NCBI GenBank assembly: GCA_037953745.1
Contig: JBAKBP010012295.1
Coordinates: 1 to 64,000 of the forward strand
Source: Lithodes maja
Lineage: Eukaryota; Arthropoda; Malacostraca; Decapoda; Lithodidae
Reading direction: 5' to 3'
Length of the DNA: 64,000 nucleotides
Shown here: piece after piece, positions 33,038 to 42,069 of the stretch
Numbering within the stretch: the first letter of the stretch is position 1
Layout of the letters: each line of letters begins with the position of its first letter
Made by a program: the position numbers and the translations under genes
The notes under the pieces: model-generated
The model's input: the letters and a program-made list of their open reading frames with translations, nothing else
What the model was told of the DNA's origin: nothing
Databases searched by the model: none

Positions 33038-33421
33038 TTAAAGGGGGGTCACCGTTTGTTTTTCTTTTTTTCTCTTTTTCTCTCTTTCTCTGGCTTTTAT
33101 CCATTCGGCCCCATTCAGCCAACTGTTTTAAGACGTTTATCCCCATCCAGGTGTCGATTTCTTCCTGGCGAGCGATAGCGAGCCAGCATTGTATGGAGAA
33201 ATCCGGCTTCGCCGGAGACATTCTTCTATCGAAAAATTTACAAATTTAGCTTGCGGTCAAAACAAAAATAAATATATGCTGGCTCGCTACCGCTCGTCAG
33301 GAATATATTGACATCTGAATGGGGGTAAACGTCTTAAAACAGTAGGCTGAATGGGGCCGATTGGATACAAACCAAAGAGAGAGGGAGAGAAAGAGAAAAC
33401 AAGCGAGGTGGGCCCCCTTAA
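33038..33421 (+). mobile_element. Family B palindromic TTAA element, copy B4
   Basis: TTAA bounds both ends. The left arm has CCATTCGGCCCCATTCAGCC and the right arm the mirrored GGCTGAATGGGGCCGATTGG. The loop in plus orientation has CCGGCTTCGCCGG and a decayed second hairpin (CATTCTTCTATCGAAAAATT), followed by ACAAATTTAGCTTG. It is a full-length reference copy at 384 bp. Confidence 0.86.
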
Positions 33422-33514
33422 GCTAACGTAACTTAACAGTTGAGTTGGCAATATTTGTGATATTACGGTTGAAATAGTCTGCTGGTTGATTCGCACGGCC
33501 ACTCGATCGATGGG

Positions 33515-33735
33515 TTAACCCTTTCAGTACCGGTGCCGTCCTTTTAACTATATTCGGGCTGCGGAAAGACGATTTTATTCAGCTTAAAAAGGACCTCCAG
33601 AAATTAACAGGCTTCGAGCTATTGCACATATCCCATTTGACAACCAACGAACCTTCTTAAACTGCACAAAATCGTCAATATCAAAATATAGCTTGACTGA
33701 AATTTAAAAGACGTCGCCGGTACAGAAGGGATTAA
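33515..33735. mobile_element. Family C element, copy C6
   Basis: TTAACCCTTTCAGTACCGGTG at the left mirrors GCCGGTACAGAAGGGATTAA at the right. Inner AGACGATTTTATTCAGC mirrors the degenerate TGCACAAAATCGTC. Its right TTAA is also the left TTAA of element A8. Confidence 0.84.
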
Positions 33736-34104
33736 GGGGGAGGTAGTCGCTTTTTCTGGATCCCATTCTACCTCATGTTTAGCATGTTAGTTTTGAGATT
33801 TTAAGACGTTCGTTCCATTAGTTTGGCGATTGTGAGACTTTTCGCCTATTTGTTTTTAATATTAAGACCTTTCGTGCCATTCAGGTGTTGATTTTTTCCT
33901 GGCGAGCGATAGCGAGCCTGTAGTCTTAGAAGGTATCGGCCTTCGACAGGGACATTTTTCTACCGAAAAATTTACAACTTTATCTTGAATGTGGGTCTAG
34001 GGGGTGTTTGTTGTAAGCTTGGTGGAGGTCTAGCGAGGAAACTATAAAATATATAAAAAAGAAAAAAAAATACATACCAAAAAACAAGCACTACCCCCCT
34101 TTTA
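33732..34104 (+). mobile_element. Family A element, copy A8
   Basis: It starts TTAAGGGGGAGGTAGTCGC and ends CACTACCCCCCTTTTA (right TTAA altered). It shows the full forward block order with CCTGGCGAGCGATAGCGAGCC and TTCTACCGAAAAATTTACAA. It belongs to the subfamily with GTAGTCGC next to the TIR and TTAGCATGTTAG inside. Confidence 0.8.
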
Positions 34105-34238
34105 GCCCCGACTGCACTCCAGCTCTCCTCGAAATCCAAACTTTATCTCCAACTAAAAGCCACTAACTTCATGTGTAATCCCCATCTCTTGTTCTCTCCA
34201 CATTCAGTCATCCCTTCGAGCAACCCACTCTCACTATG

Positions 34239-35156
34239 CCCTGTTCCAAGTAAGGAGGCCAAAACTCTTGAACATTAGCCTCTATAACTCACAACAATCA
34301 ATAACCTCTATAACTCACAACAATAACCTCTATAACTCACACCAATAACCTCTATAACTCACAACAATAACCTCTATAAATCACAACAATAACCTCTATA
34401 ACTCACAACAATAACCTCTATAACTCACACACAATAACCTCTATAACTCACAAACAATAACCTCTATAACTCACAATAACCTCTATAACTCACAACAATA
34501 ACCTCTATAACTCACAACATAACCTCTATAACTCACAACAATAACCTCTATAACTCACAACAATAACCTCTATAACTCAAACAATAACTTCTATAACTCA
34601 CAACAATAACCTCTATAACTCACACAATAACCTCTATAACTCACAACAATAACCTCTATAACTCACAACATAACCTCTATAACTCACAACAATAACCTCT
34701 ATAACTCACAACAATAACCTCTATAACTCACAACAATAACCTCTATAACTCACACAATAACCTCTATAACTCACAACAATAACCTCTATAACTCACAAAC
34801 AATAACCTCTATAACTCACAATAACCTTTATAACTCACAAACAAGTGGAGTAATCGAGTTAACATTTATACTATTTAGGGAAAGTTAGCCAGGGAATAGA
34901 TGTTGAAATGTACAGCCCATTTGCTCTACCCCTTTTTGAGTTACAGAGGTTAGGGTTCACGATTGCTGGCCTACGTAATTGGAACCTCTATAACTCACAA
35001 ACAACTAGAGTAATCGAGCTAACATTTCTACTATTTATGGAAAGTTAACCAGGGAATAGGTGTGTGGAAACGTACAGCCCATTTGCTCTACCCCTTTTTG
35101 AGTTACAGAGGTCATGGTTCACGATTGCTGGCCTACGCACTTGGAACAGGGTGTAG
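34239..35156 (+). mobile_element. Inverted-repeat element R, copy R2, with internal 22-bp array
   Basis: Ends CCCTGTTCCAAGT and ACTTGGAACAGGG are perfect 13-bp inverted repeats. The internal order matches R1 (3071-4370), but the segment CCTCTATAACTCACAACAATAA is amplified instead of the 76-bp segment. The right part (about 34850-34985 and 34986-35156) is itself duplicated, each copy containing GCCAGGGAATAG, CAGCCCATTTGCTCTACCCC and TTCACGATTGCTGGCC. Confidence 0.68.
34284..34850. repeat. 22-bp minisatellite inside element R2
   Basis: CCTCTATAACTCACAACAATAA is repeated about 26 times with 1-3 bp length changes (loss of CAA or gain of CA). R1 has only one copy of the equivalent ACCTCTGTCACTCACAAAC. 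Confidence 0.94.
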
Positions 35157-35540
35157 CAGTCGTTACATCCGTCTTTGTGCAGGTGGCAGGGAATAGGCGA
35201 GGCAAGGGCGGGATAATGTTGCAAAGTTTATAAAGTAAGTAGGGGAAGTTGGCTCGTGAGGTTTGTCAGCGCTGGCAGAGCAGGGGGTGTTGATGGCAGT
35301 TGGGGCTACATTTTGCTTCGCCCTCTTCAACCCAAAGAATAACTTGATAAAAGAAAACGAAAATGCACCAAATAAAGTTGTATGAAAGAAAGGAATGAAG
35401 ATATAAAATTATCCTTACTGCAGGATACTCAAAGTAGGTATTCTGTAATATGAGTCAATTAATGTCTGATTGCGAGGAAATTATCCTCTATGCCTCTTAC
35501 TCCTCGACCTTGTAAAGACATTATGATTCTCTATAGGTAC
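35157..35540. other. Interval without recognised gene
   Basis: Mixed-composition sequence; the GGCAGGGAATAGGCG segment faintly resembles element R. No frame or motif was recognised. Confidence 0.5.
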
Positions 35541-35542
35541 AG

Positions 35543-35885
35543 GTAACAGGGTGACCCGGCGCAATGGTTCGCCCTTACACTAAAAATAAAAAGCTCTCGG
35601 GGTTCTATTCCTGAGTAAGGAGAGGCAGATGGGCAGTCTACCTATCCTTCATGTCTCTGTTAAGTGTTCACCTAGGTCCTAGCAGTAAATAGAAATCTGG
35701 GGATGATGAACATTTATGCAGTCCCATCCGGGGAAGAAATCTTTGGTAATCTGAGCAATATTCAGTAGCCCTTGTGTACCAGGCTGGATATCCCATCGGG
35801 TTTATCAATTACATGTTTCAAAGGGCAATGATACAGAGATAAACGCCGCAGTCAAGCGCAACCTAGCGTAAGCCCCTAGGATAAT
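35543..35885 (+). mobile_element. tRNA-derived SINE (SINE3), copy 1
   Basis: A head with GACCCGGCGCAATGGTTCG and a degenerate B box GGGGTTCTATTCC is followed by the body AGGCAGATGGGCAG, GTTCACCTAG and CTTGTGTACCA. The same body order occurs at 54747-55026. The head is decayed, so copy 1 is old. The ends are approximate. Confidence 0.55.
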
Positions 35886-35936
35886 GCTTCTTTATACTGG
35901 ATCACACCAAGGTACTGTATAGCGGTATCAAATAAC

Positions 35937-36149
35937 TTTACCCATTCAGTACCGGTAACATCCTTATCATTATATTCTGGCAACTATTAGACGTTTGCTC
36001 AGCGTAGGAATGATGTTTACCAATTGAAAGGCTACAGACTATCTCAATGAGTCCTTTTAGCTACCACATATCCTTTCCAAGCTTGATAAAATCGTCTAAA
36101 TGTAGCTGAAATAAAATAAATAATAGGTTTTCGGTACAGAAAGAGTTAA
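35937..36149. mobile_element. Family C element, copy C7
   Basis: TTTACCCATTCAGTACCGGTA mirrors TCGGTACAGAAAGAGTTAA. Inner ATTAGACGTTTGCTCAGC mirrors TGATAAAATCGTCTAAAT. The left TTAA is mutated. Confidence 0.75.
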
Positions 36150-36479
36150 GGTCTTGCGAGTGTGGGTTCGAATACTATATAGTTATCATAACAATAAGTA
36201 AAGGTAAAACTAAATTCAGTTAACATGACCTAACTTATTGTTTACAAAAACTACTAATAGTTTTTAGGTATCACATTTTTCTTATAGGCCTAGTACGGAT
36301 CCACGTGCTGTTCATAACCTTTTCCTAGTTATAACGTTTCCCTATACCAATTTTCTTTTCTTTTATAACGTTTTTGTTATGGTCAGCCGAGGTTTATGAA
36401 ATATTTGACATTCCTCTTCTTTTTCTCTTTTTACTAGTTTGTATCCGAGAAACATGTTATACTGTATAGTCGATTTTTT

Positions 36480-36671
36480 TTCCAGCTGATGGTAAATTGA
36501 ATCCTTTAGCATCAGATTGCATGATTCTTACTGGACAAATCTGATACTGCTATGTCTGTACGTCATATTATTGCCAAGTTTTCATAATTAGCAACCTATT
36601 TCTCCACAAAATCATGATAAGAAAGTAATAATCAGAATGGAGAGATGGCAATTTAGTATCAGCTGGAAAAA
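36480..36671 (+). mobile_element. Family D MITE, copy D3 (unexpanded)
   Basis: CCAGCTGATGGTAAATTGAA and CAATTTAGTATCAGCTGG form inverted ends. This copy has a single GATACTGCTATGTCTGTACG segment and serves as the ancestral-like form for the 26-bp array in D2. Confidence 0.72.
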
Positions 36672-36717
36672 AATGGAGTATAGTTACATTTGTTGTGCCA
36701 TTTACACAGTTCAATAT

Positions 36718-36937
36718 CTAACCCGTTCATTACCAGGGACGTTCTTTGCATCATCTTCTGGCAATTATTAGAGGATTGTATTCAGCTTAGGAAGGACCTC
36801 TAGTAATAATAAGGCTTCAAACTATCTCAACCAACCTTTTAAAACTACCACAGATCCTTCCTAAGCTGCATGATAACGTCTAGATATAGCTAGATTAAAA
36901 TATAACACACGTCGCTGGTACTCAATGAGTTCGTTAA
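36718..36937. mobile_element. Family C element, copy C8
   Basis: CTAACCCGTTCATTACCAGGG mirrors GCTGGTACTCAATGAGTTCGTTAA. Inner TTAGAGGATTGTATTCAGC mirrors a degenerate right block. The right TTAA (36934-36937) is shared with A9. Confidence 0.75.
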
Positions 36938-37298
36938 GAAGGTAGTAGTCGCTTTTTCTGGACCCCCTTCACCCTGATGTTTAGCATATTTGTTTTTTAA
37001 TTTTAAGACGCTCGTTCCGTTAGTTTGGCGACTATGAGAACTTTCGCCCAATTTCTTTGCCAATATTAAGACCTTTCGTGACATTTAGGTGTCGATATTT
37101 ATTCTGGCGAGCGATAGTGAGCCTGTAATTTTAGAAGTAATTTAATTTAATTTAGCCTGTAATTTAATTCTACCGAAAAATATACACATTTATCTAGGTG
37201 GTATTTTTTGTAAGCTTGATGGAGGTCTAGCGAGGAAACAAAAACAATATATTAAATGATAAATATATAGAAGAAAAAAACAAGCACTACCCCCTTAA
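36934..37298 (+). mobile_element. Family A element, copy A9
   Basis: TTAAGAAGGTAGTAGTCGC to GCACTACCCCCTTAA. Block order is as in A8; the GGCC stem-loop has been replaced by a TTTAATTTAATTTAGCCTG duplication. The same subfamily as A8 and likewise joined to a family-C right end. Confidence 0.8.
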
Positions 37299-37299
37299 G

Positions 37300-37345
37300 T
37301 ATCAGCTACTAAACGATAAAAGTTACCATCAGCTGAAATAAAACC
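37300..37345 (-). mobile_element. Terminal fragment of family D
   Basis: GTATCAGCTACTAAACG and TTACCATCAGCTGAAATAAAA match both ends of family D, with the centre missing. Confidence 0.45.
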
Positions 37346-37603
37346 GACTAGGCCCTATAGTTATTAATTCTCACTAGCTTATCGATAATATGGAAGGTAT
37401 GAATGGAGCTTAATATATGGAAATAATCTAGTTCATATTACGTAATATTTTTCAGGTGGCTGAAAATTATATTGTGTCCATGGATATGAAAAAGCAGAGG
37501 AATGGCTAAATGAACACAACCGACTTGGAATGGCTGTTGATAATATTTACACATTATTATTATTATTATTATTATCATTATTACTTTTATTATTATATAC
37601 AGT

Positions 37604-37843
37604 TTTACTTAGTTTGCCCACTAGACCTCCATCAGGCTTAAGAAACTCCCCCCCCCCCCCCCAAAAAAAAAAAAAAAATCGAGATTAATTTGTAAATGGT
37701 GGAAATGGTCTTAAAATGGACAACTAAATGGGGCAAAGGGTCTTTAAATCGCCAAACTAAAGGGGCGAACGTCTTAGAATAACAAAACGAATGGGGATAA
37801 ACATGAGGGAAAAGAGGTCCTAAAATAAAACTTAATTGCTCCT
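37604..37843 (-). mobile_element. Family A remnant A10
   Basis: Minus-oriented blocks are recognisable (ACTAGACCTCCATCAGGCTT, TCTTAAAATGGACAACTAAATGG, AAACTAAAGGGGCGAACGTC, GGGGATAAACATGAGG). A poly-C/poly-A tract has replaced the stem-loop region and both TTAA ends are lost. Confidence 0.62.
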
Positions 37844-37952
37844 AAAGTGACCTACATATAGTATAATGATATAGCTAAAGTTATAACGAGTAATGCTGGT
37901 GTGATCAGTACTATATAATACAACCGAATTAATTATGTTTGTATAAATGGTA

Positions 37953-38326
37953 TATCTTTTTTTTTTTTTTTTTTTCTATATTTCAACTTACTTCCTCTCG
38001 GGCATAGGCTGAGAGCCTTAACATTCACCGCTTTACAATGAACAGTGAAGCCCGTGAGGTCTTGTTCCAGTCTAGGGAGTGAGACATGTGAAGCACGTAG
38101 AGTACAACGAGCACCTGCCATCTTGCCTTCACATGAGGCACGGTGCTCACTCATGGCCCGAAACGACCCCATCTCTGAAGCCACCTCGTTCCCGTGCTTC
38201 ACTGTTTCAACCCCTACACTCGGACTCTCACACTTACACACACACAACGCCACCTGTTGAGCAGATAACTCAACAGGCATTGCACCCCTATAGCATATTT
38301 TGAATATGGGAATATTCATACAGTGC
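37953..38326 (-). other. Poly(A)-ended segment on the minus strand, unidentified
   Basis: On the minus strand a stretch with an open frame of 128 codons (38319-37933) ends in about 20 A residues (plus-strand poly-T at 37956-37975). It could be a retroposed transcript or an old SINE. The frame has several Cys and Ser but matches nothing I recognise, and no target duplication was found. Confidence 0.35.
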
Positions 38327-38329
38327 TAT

Positions 38330-38515
38330 TTAATCAGGGAACAATGAGGGTATTTTATTGACGTTTCGGTGGGCTTGTGGTAATGCACTGATACCAGGTA
38401 CATCACAAATTCCATCCCAATAATATCTTCCCATTGATACATCGGGATTTGAACCCGGGACCTTTGGATTACCAGGCAGGGGCAAGACCACTCCACCACA
38501 CCTCCCCTACTTTAT
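38330..38515 (-). mobile_element. tRNA-like SINE candidate (SINE5)
   Basis: The minus strand from 38515 reads GGGGAGGTGTGGTGGAGTGG, with an A-box-like TGGTGGAGTGG, and then the B box GGGTTCAAATCCCG. A downstream body of about 120 bp follows. The spacing between boxes fits a tRNA head. Only one copy lies in this window, so family status is unproven. Confidence 0.5.
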
Positions 38516-38720
38516 TAGGAAAGCATGCGGTAAGTGATAATAATGTGATCGATGAAACCTGTATGTAATATGGCGAAGTATTTCCTTTGCTCTAACATAT
38601 AAATAAAATATAACTAAAGCAATTACTTAAACGCAAATATTACCAATTTAAATTATTTGGATTAGTATTGACATTTATAATAAAAAGCAAGATGAGATAT
38701 ATATAGAGGTGAGTGTGTGT

Positions 38721-39175
38721 ACTTACTCTAGTTGTATTTACTCTAGTTGTATTGCGGGAGTGAGCATGCTCGTTATTTCCCGCCTCCTATATGTGTACGT
38801 GTTATATGTATCGTTGAAATGGCTGTGGATGTGTGTGTAGTCTGTATTTTTAGCCAATTGGCGACATCGGAAACGAAGGCTTAGGGTGGATCTGTATGGT
38901 ACCATTCTCACTATAGACGGTACCGTCTCGCCCGAAGGTTTAGGTAGTCATCAGCTTAGGTGAACCATATGATACCCATCTCGCCTTGTACCATTTTTGC
39001 CAACCCCAGATGGGACGTCACAACGTCGTCCACTTATTCCAGGTACCTATTTACAGCTAGGTGAACTGAGGCTAACACATGAAAGGAGACAAGCCCAATT
39101 TGTCTCCGCCCGGCCGGGGATTGAATCCCCGACCCCTCGTGTGTGAGACGAGAGCTCTACCTACTAGGCTACGGG

Positions 39176-39176
<1 letters not shown>
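38721..39176 (-). mobile_element. tRNA-Val-like SINE (SINE1), copy 3
   Basis: Head, body and the duplicated ACTCTAGTTGTA tail are as in copy 2, with few differences. GT repeats lie on both sides: GTGAGTGTGTGT before 38721 and a (TG)n tract after 39176. Confidence 0.87.
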
Positions 39177-39208
<32 letters not shown>

Positions 39209-39488
39209 GAGGGGAAGGGACCTGCAGTAGTATTAAAGCTGGAAAGCATCTTGAAGTTATACAATAATTTTCCCAATTTAGCCACGCCTGCAGCAAAGTA
39301 CTCTGCATGTTACTTCGAGCGTAGTTAGAAACTTGAAAACATTTACCAAGAACATTTTGCATGACTCATGATATAACTTCTGAAGGTATCATTACACAAA
39401 CGCTTTACAGTTACAGTTCCTTTACACTTTACTATGTATTCACTTTATTAGTCGAAATTAATTATTATCTCAACCATCCCTAAATATT

Positions 39489-39579
<91 letters not shown>

Positions 39580-39737
39580 GTGAGTTTTATATCAGTTTTG
39601 CAATACATGTCATATTTACAGCAATTCAGGGAATTTGCTTGGTTTAAAGTGAAATCAAAACATGAAAATAGAACGTGTGGAAGATTGTTTAACTATTTAG
39701 TGTACGCATACGAATCTCTATAACCTAGTCCAGATAA
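39177..39737. repeat. (TG)n and (AG)n microsatellites with unique spacer
   Basis: (TG)n at 39177-39207 and a long (GA)n at about 39494-39576. The intervening sequence shows no gene. Confidence 0.8.
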
Positions 39738-39951
39738 TTAACCTCTTCTGTACCGACGACGTTTTTTCATCTTTATTTTGGTTACTATTAGACGATTTTA
39801 TTAAGTTTAAAAAGGGTCTTCAGCAATTAACAAACATCAAACTATCTAACTTAACCCTTTTTACTACCACAGATCCTTCATAAACTGCACATAATCGTCT
39901 AAATATAGCTAAAATCAAATTAAAAAGACGTCGTGGCACAGAAGGGGTTAA
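39738..39951. mobile_element. Family C element, copy C9
   Basis: TTAACCTCTTCTGTACCGACG mirrors CGTGGCACAGAAGGGGTTAA. Inner ATTAGACGATTTTATTAAG mirrors GCACATAATCGTCTAAAT. The right TTAA (39948-39951) is also the left TTAA of B5. Confidence 0.83.
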
Positions 39952-40814
39952 GGGAGCCCACCTCGTTTTGTTTTTCTCTTTCTCTCCCTCTCTCTTTGGC
40001 TTGTATCCATTCGGCCCCATTCAGCCTACTGTTTTAAGACGTTTACCCCCATACAGGTGTCAATATTTCCCTGGCGAGCGGTAGCGAGCCAGTATATAAT
40101 TATATATATATATTATTTTTTTTTTTTTGGCAGCAAGCTAAATTTGTAAAAAAAAATCGATAGAAAAATCTTTCCGGCGAAGCCGGATTTCGGACAAATT
40201 GGATTTTCGGTCACGTATAGGATATAATGTTCTAAATGTGTACTATAGCTTTGGCATAGAGTATTAGTCACCGCAATATATGTCTTTACCGCTGCAGATT
40301 AAATCATTTTTCATTAGACATTGAGGGTTAGATAAGGATGGAAGGAAAAATGGCGGCCATCTTGGATCAGCTGAGAACTAATATTTTTCACTTTTTTACC
40401 GTATTTTTAGTATTTTGTCATATTCTATATCAATGCTAACCCTGCGGGGGGCGGCAGCCCCCAGGTTAGGTTAGGTTGTTAGGTCAGGGTATTGACAAAA
40501 TATGGTTTTAGGGGGCATGTTTTAATGTTGCAAAATAATGGATAAAAACGAATTTTCAGAAGGAAAAACACCTTAAAGCACACTAATCAATGAAGGTACT
40601 AATGAGAAAAAGGATTATAATACAAAAAACACATACATACTGTACGTGACCGAAAATCCAATTTGACCCGGATTTCTCCATACAATGCTGATAAATCGAC
40701 ACCAGGATGGGGATAAACGTCTTCAAACAGTTGGCTGAATGGGGCCGAATGGATACAAGCCAGAGAAAGAGAGAAAATGAGAGAGCGAGAAAAAAAGAAG
40801 GTGACCCCCCTTGG
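39948..40814 (-). mobile_element. Family B element B5, interrupted by a 477-bp insertion
   Basis: The left arm and part of the loop (TTTCCGGCGAAGCCGGATTTC) run to 40191. The remaining loop and right arm resume at 40669 (CGGATTTCTCCATACAATGC) and end CCCCCCTTGG (TTAA altered). The interrupting element lies at 40192-40668. Confidence 0.82.
40192..40668. mobile_element. 477-bp non-autonomous DNA transposon with 8-bp TSD
   Basis: Ends GGACAAATTGGATTTTCGGT and, reversed, GGTCAAATTGGATTTTCGGT are inverted repeats of at least 25 bp. CGGATTTC flanks both sides (40184-40191 and 40669-40676) as a perfect 8-bp target duplication. The host B element gives the empty site. The interior is non-coding, with a GGGGGCTGCC-type hairpin beside AGGTTAGGTTAGG and the palindromic AATGGCGGCCATCTTGG. 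An 8-bp duplication fits hAT, Merlin or some MULEs; the termini lack the hAT CA start, so the superfamily is open. Confidence 0.82.
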
Positions 40815-40826
40815 TAAACCTGACTT

Positions 40827-41495
40827 TTTGGACCGACAGCGATTTCAGTAAGGTTTATTTATTTATTTTAATTTTTTCCTTCAGATATAGTGTTGTTTTA
40901 TACTGAAGAGGAGCTGAAAACGAGTATTTACCCATTATCCAACAATCTAAAACACACCCCCTACTAGTGGGAAGGGCTATGAAGTTCAGGGAAAATGAGA
41001 GGTTAAAAGCGTAAAAAAGACATTAGCCTAACCTAACAACCTTGCCTAACCTATTCTAGTATTATGGGTGGGGGCTGCCGCCCCCACACCCCCGCTGGTT
41101 GGGTAACAGTGCAAAAAACACAGTATTATGAGACATAGCCTACCTTACTCCGGCAACGAGTGGGCAGTGAGAGGGCCAAGGCTTGAGAGTTTCACAACAA
41201 CAACATGAGTGCGGCGGCGGCGGACGTGAGTTAAAATAAGAAATCATCGTATTTATTACCCATTCATTTCCGGAAGTTTAAACCTATGCGAAAAAATCTT
41301 AATTTATATGTTACTTTGCAATCACCCATTAAGATTGCACTGCTAGCAGTGGTGCGTATTTTAGAGTTTTATTTTATTTCTCCCTTATAGTACATTTCAG
41401 CTCTTAATGACATATACAGTATAGCAATGATGTATAATATGCTCTACCGGACCTATTAGGCCTAAAAAGATCGATGGGCTAACTGTCGGTCCAAA
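40827..41495. mobile_element. Possible inverted-repeat element
   Basis: TTTGGACCGACAG at 40827-40839 is exactly inverted at 41483-41495 (CTGTCGGTCCAAA). Inside are CCTAACCTAAC runs and the GGGGGCTGCCGCCCCC hairpin also found at 55644-56553 and, variant, at 40192-40668. No target duplication was recognised. Confidence 0.45.
41210..41232 (+). other. Possible tiny first exon with splice donor
   Basis: CAACAACATGAGTGCGGCGG opens a frame M-S-A-A-A-A-D that runs directly into GTGAGT, a strong splice-donor match. An A-rich, translation-favourable context precedes the ATG. Nothing else in the window supports a downstream exon; chance is quite possible in this GC-rich patch. Confidence 0.2.
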
Positions 41496-42069
41496 TCATC
41501 AGTATAACCCCGCCCTTAACCGAACTAAATACCGACGCCACACAACCTTCAGTATATAAATAACCACCTTCAAACAAAGAGAGAGAGAGCCCCCACACCG
41601 AGAGAGAGCCCCCCCCACACCCTGCTGACGAAGTGCTGTCTCTCCCTGTGGTGTTGTGAGCGACGATAATGAGATGTCAGGTGTGTGTGTGTGTGTGTGT
41701 GTGTGGACGGATGTTGGGGTGGGCGAGACGTGAAACAGACACATACACCGCTGACAACAGAGTGGGAGCCTGTAAACCCACTCACTTATAGATGGGTAGG
41801 AGAGACGATTATTCTAAATGTATACAACTGAAGGGAGGCTGTTTGCATTGTTTCGGACAAATTAATCTGGTACAATTACTTTTTATCCATTTTGTTCTTA
41901 ATCATGAAAAGAGAAATTCTGAAAATGTGAAAATCGGAAGAATTGTATCAAAATAAGAGCGGGGGAGGGGTGGGAAAACCTTATCAAACCCTTTGGATTA
42001 TTAAGCCAGCACACTGTATGTCAATAATAGCGTCAGGACTGGGGCCCCTTTTCGAGAACCCCGCAGTCC
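41496..42069. other. Interval with GA/GT short repeats, no gene seen
   Basis: AGAGAG with CCCCCACAC near 41578-41625 and (GT)n at 41684-41703. Minus-strand frames here read through HTHTHT. No recognised product. Confidence 0.55.
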
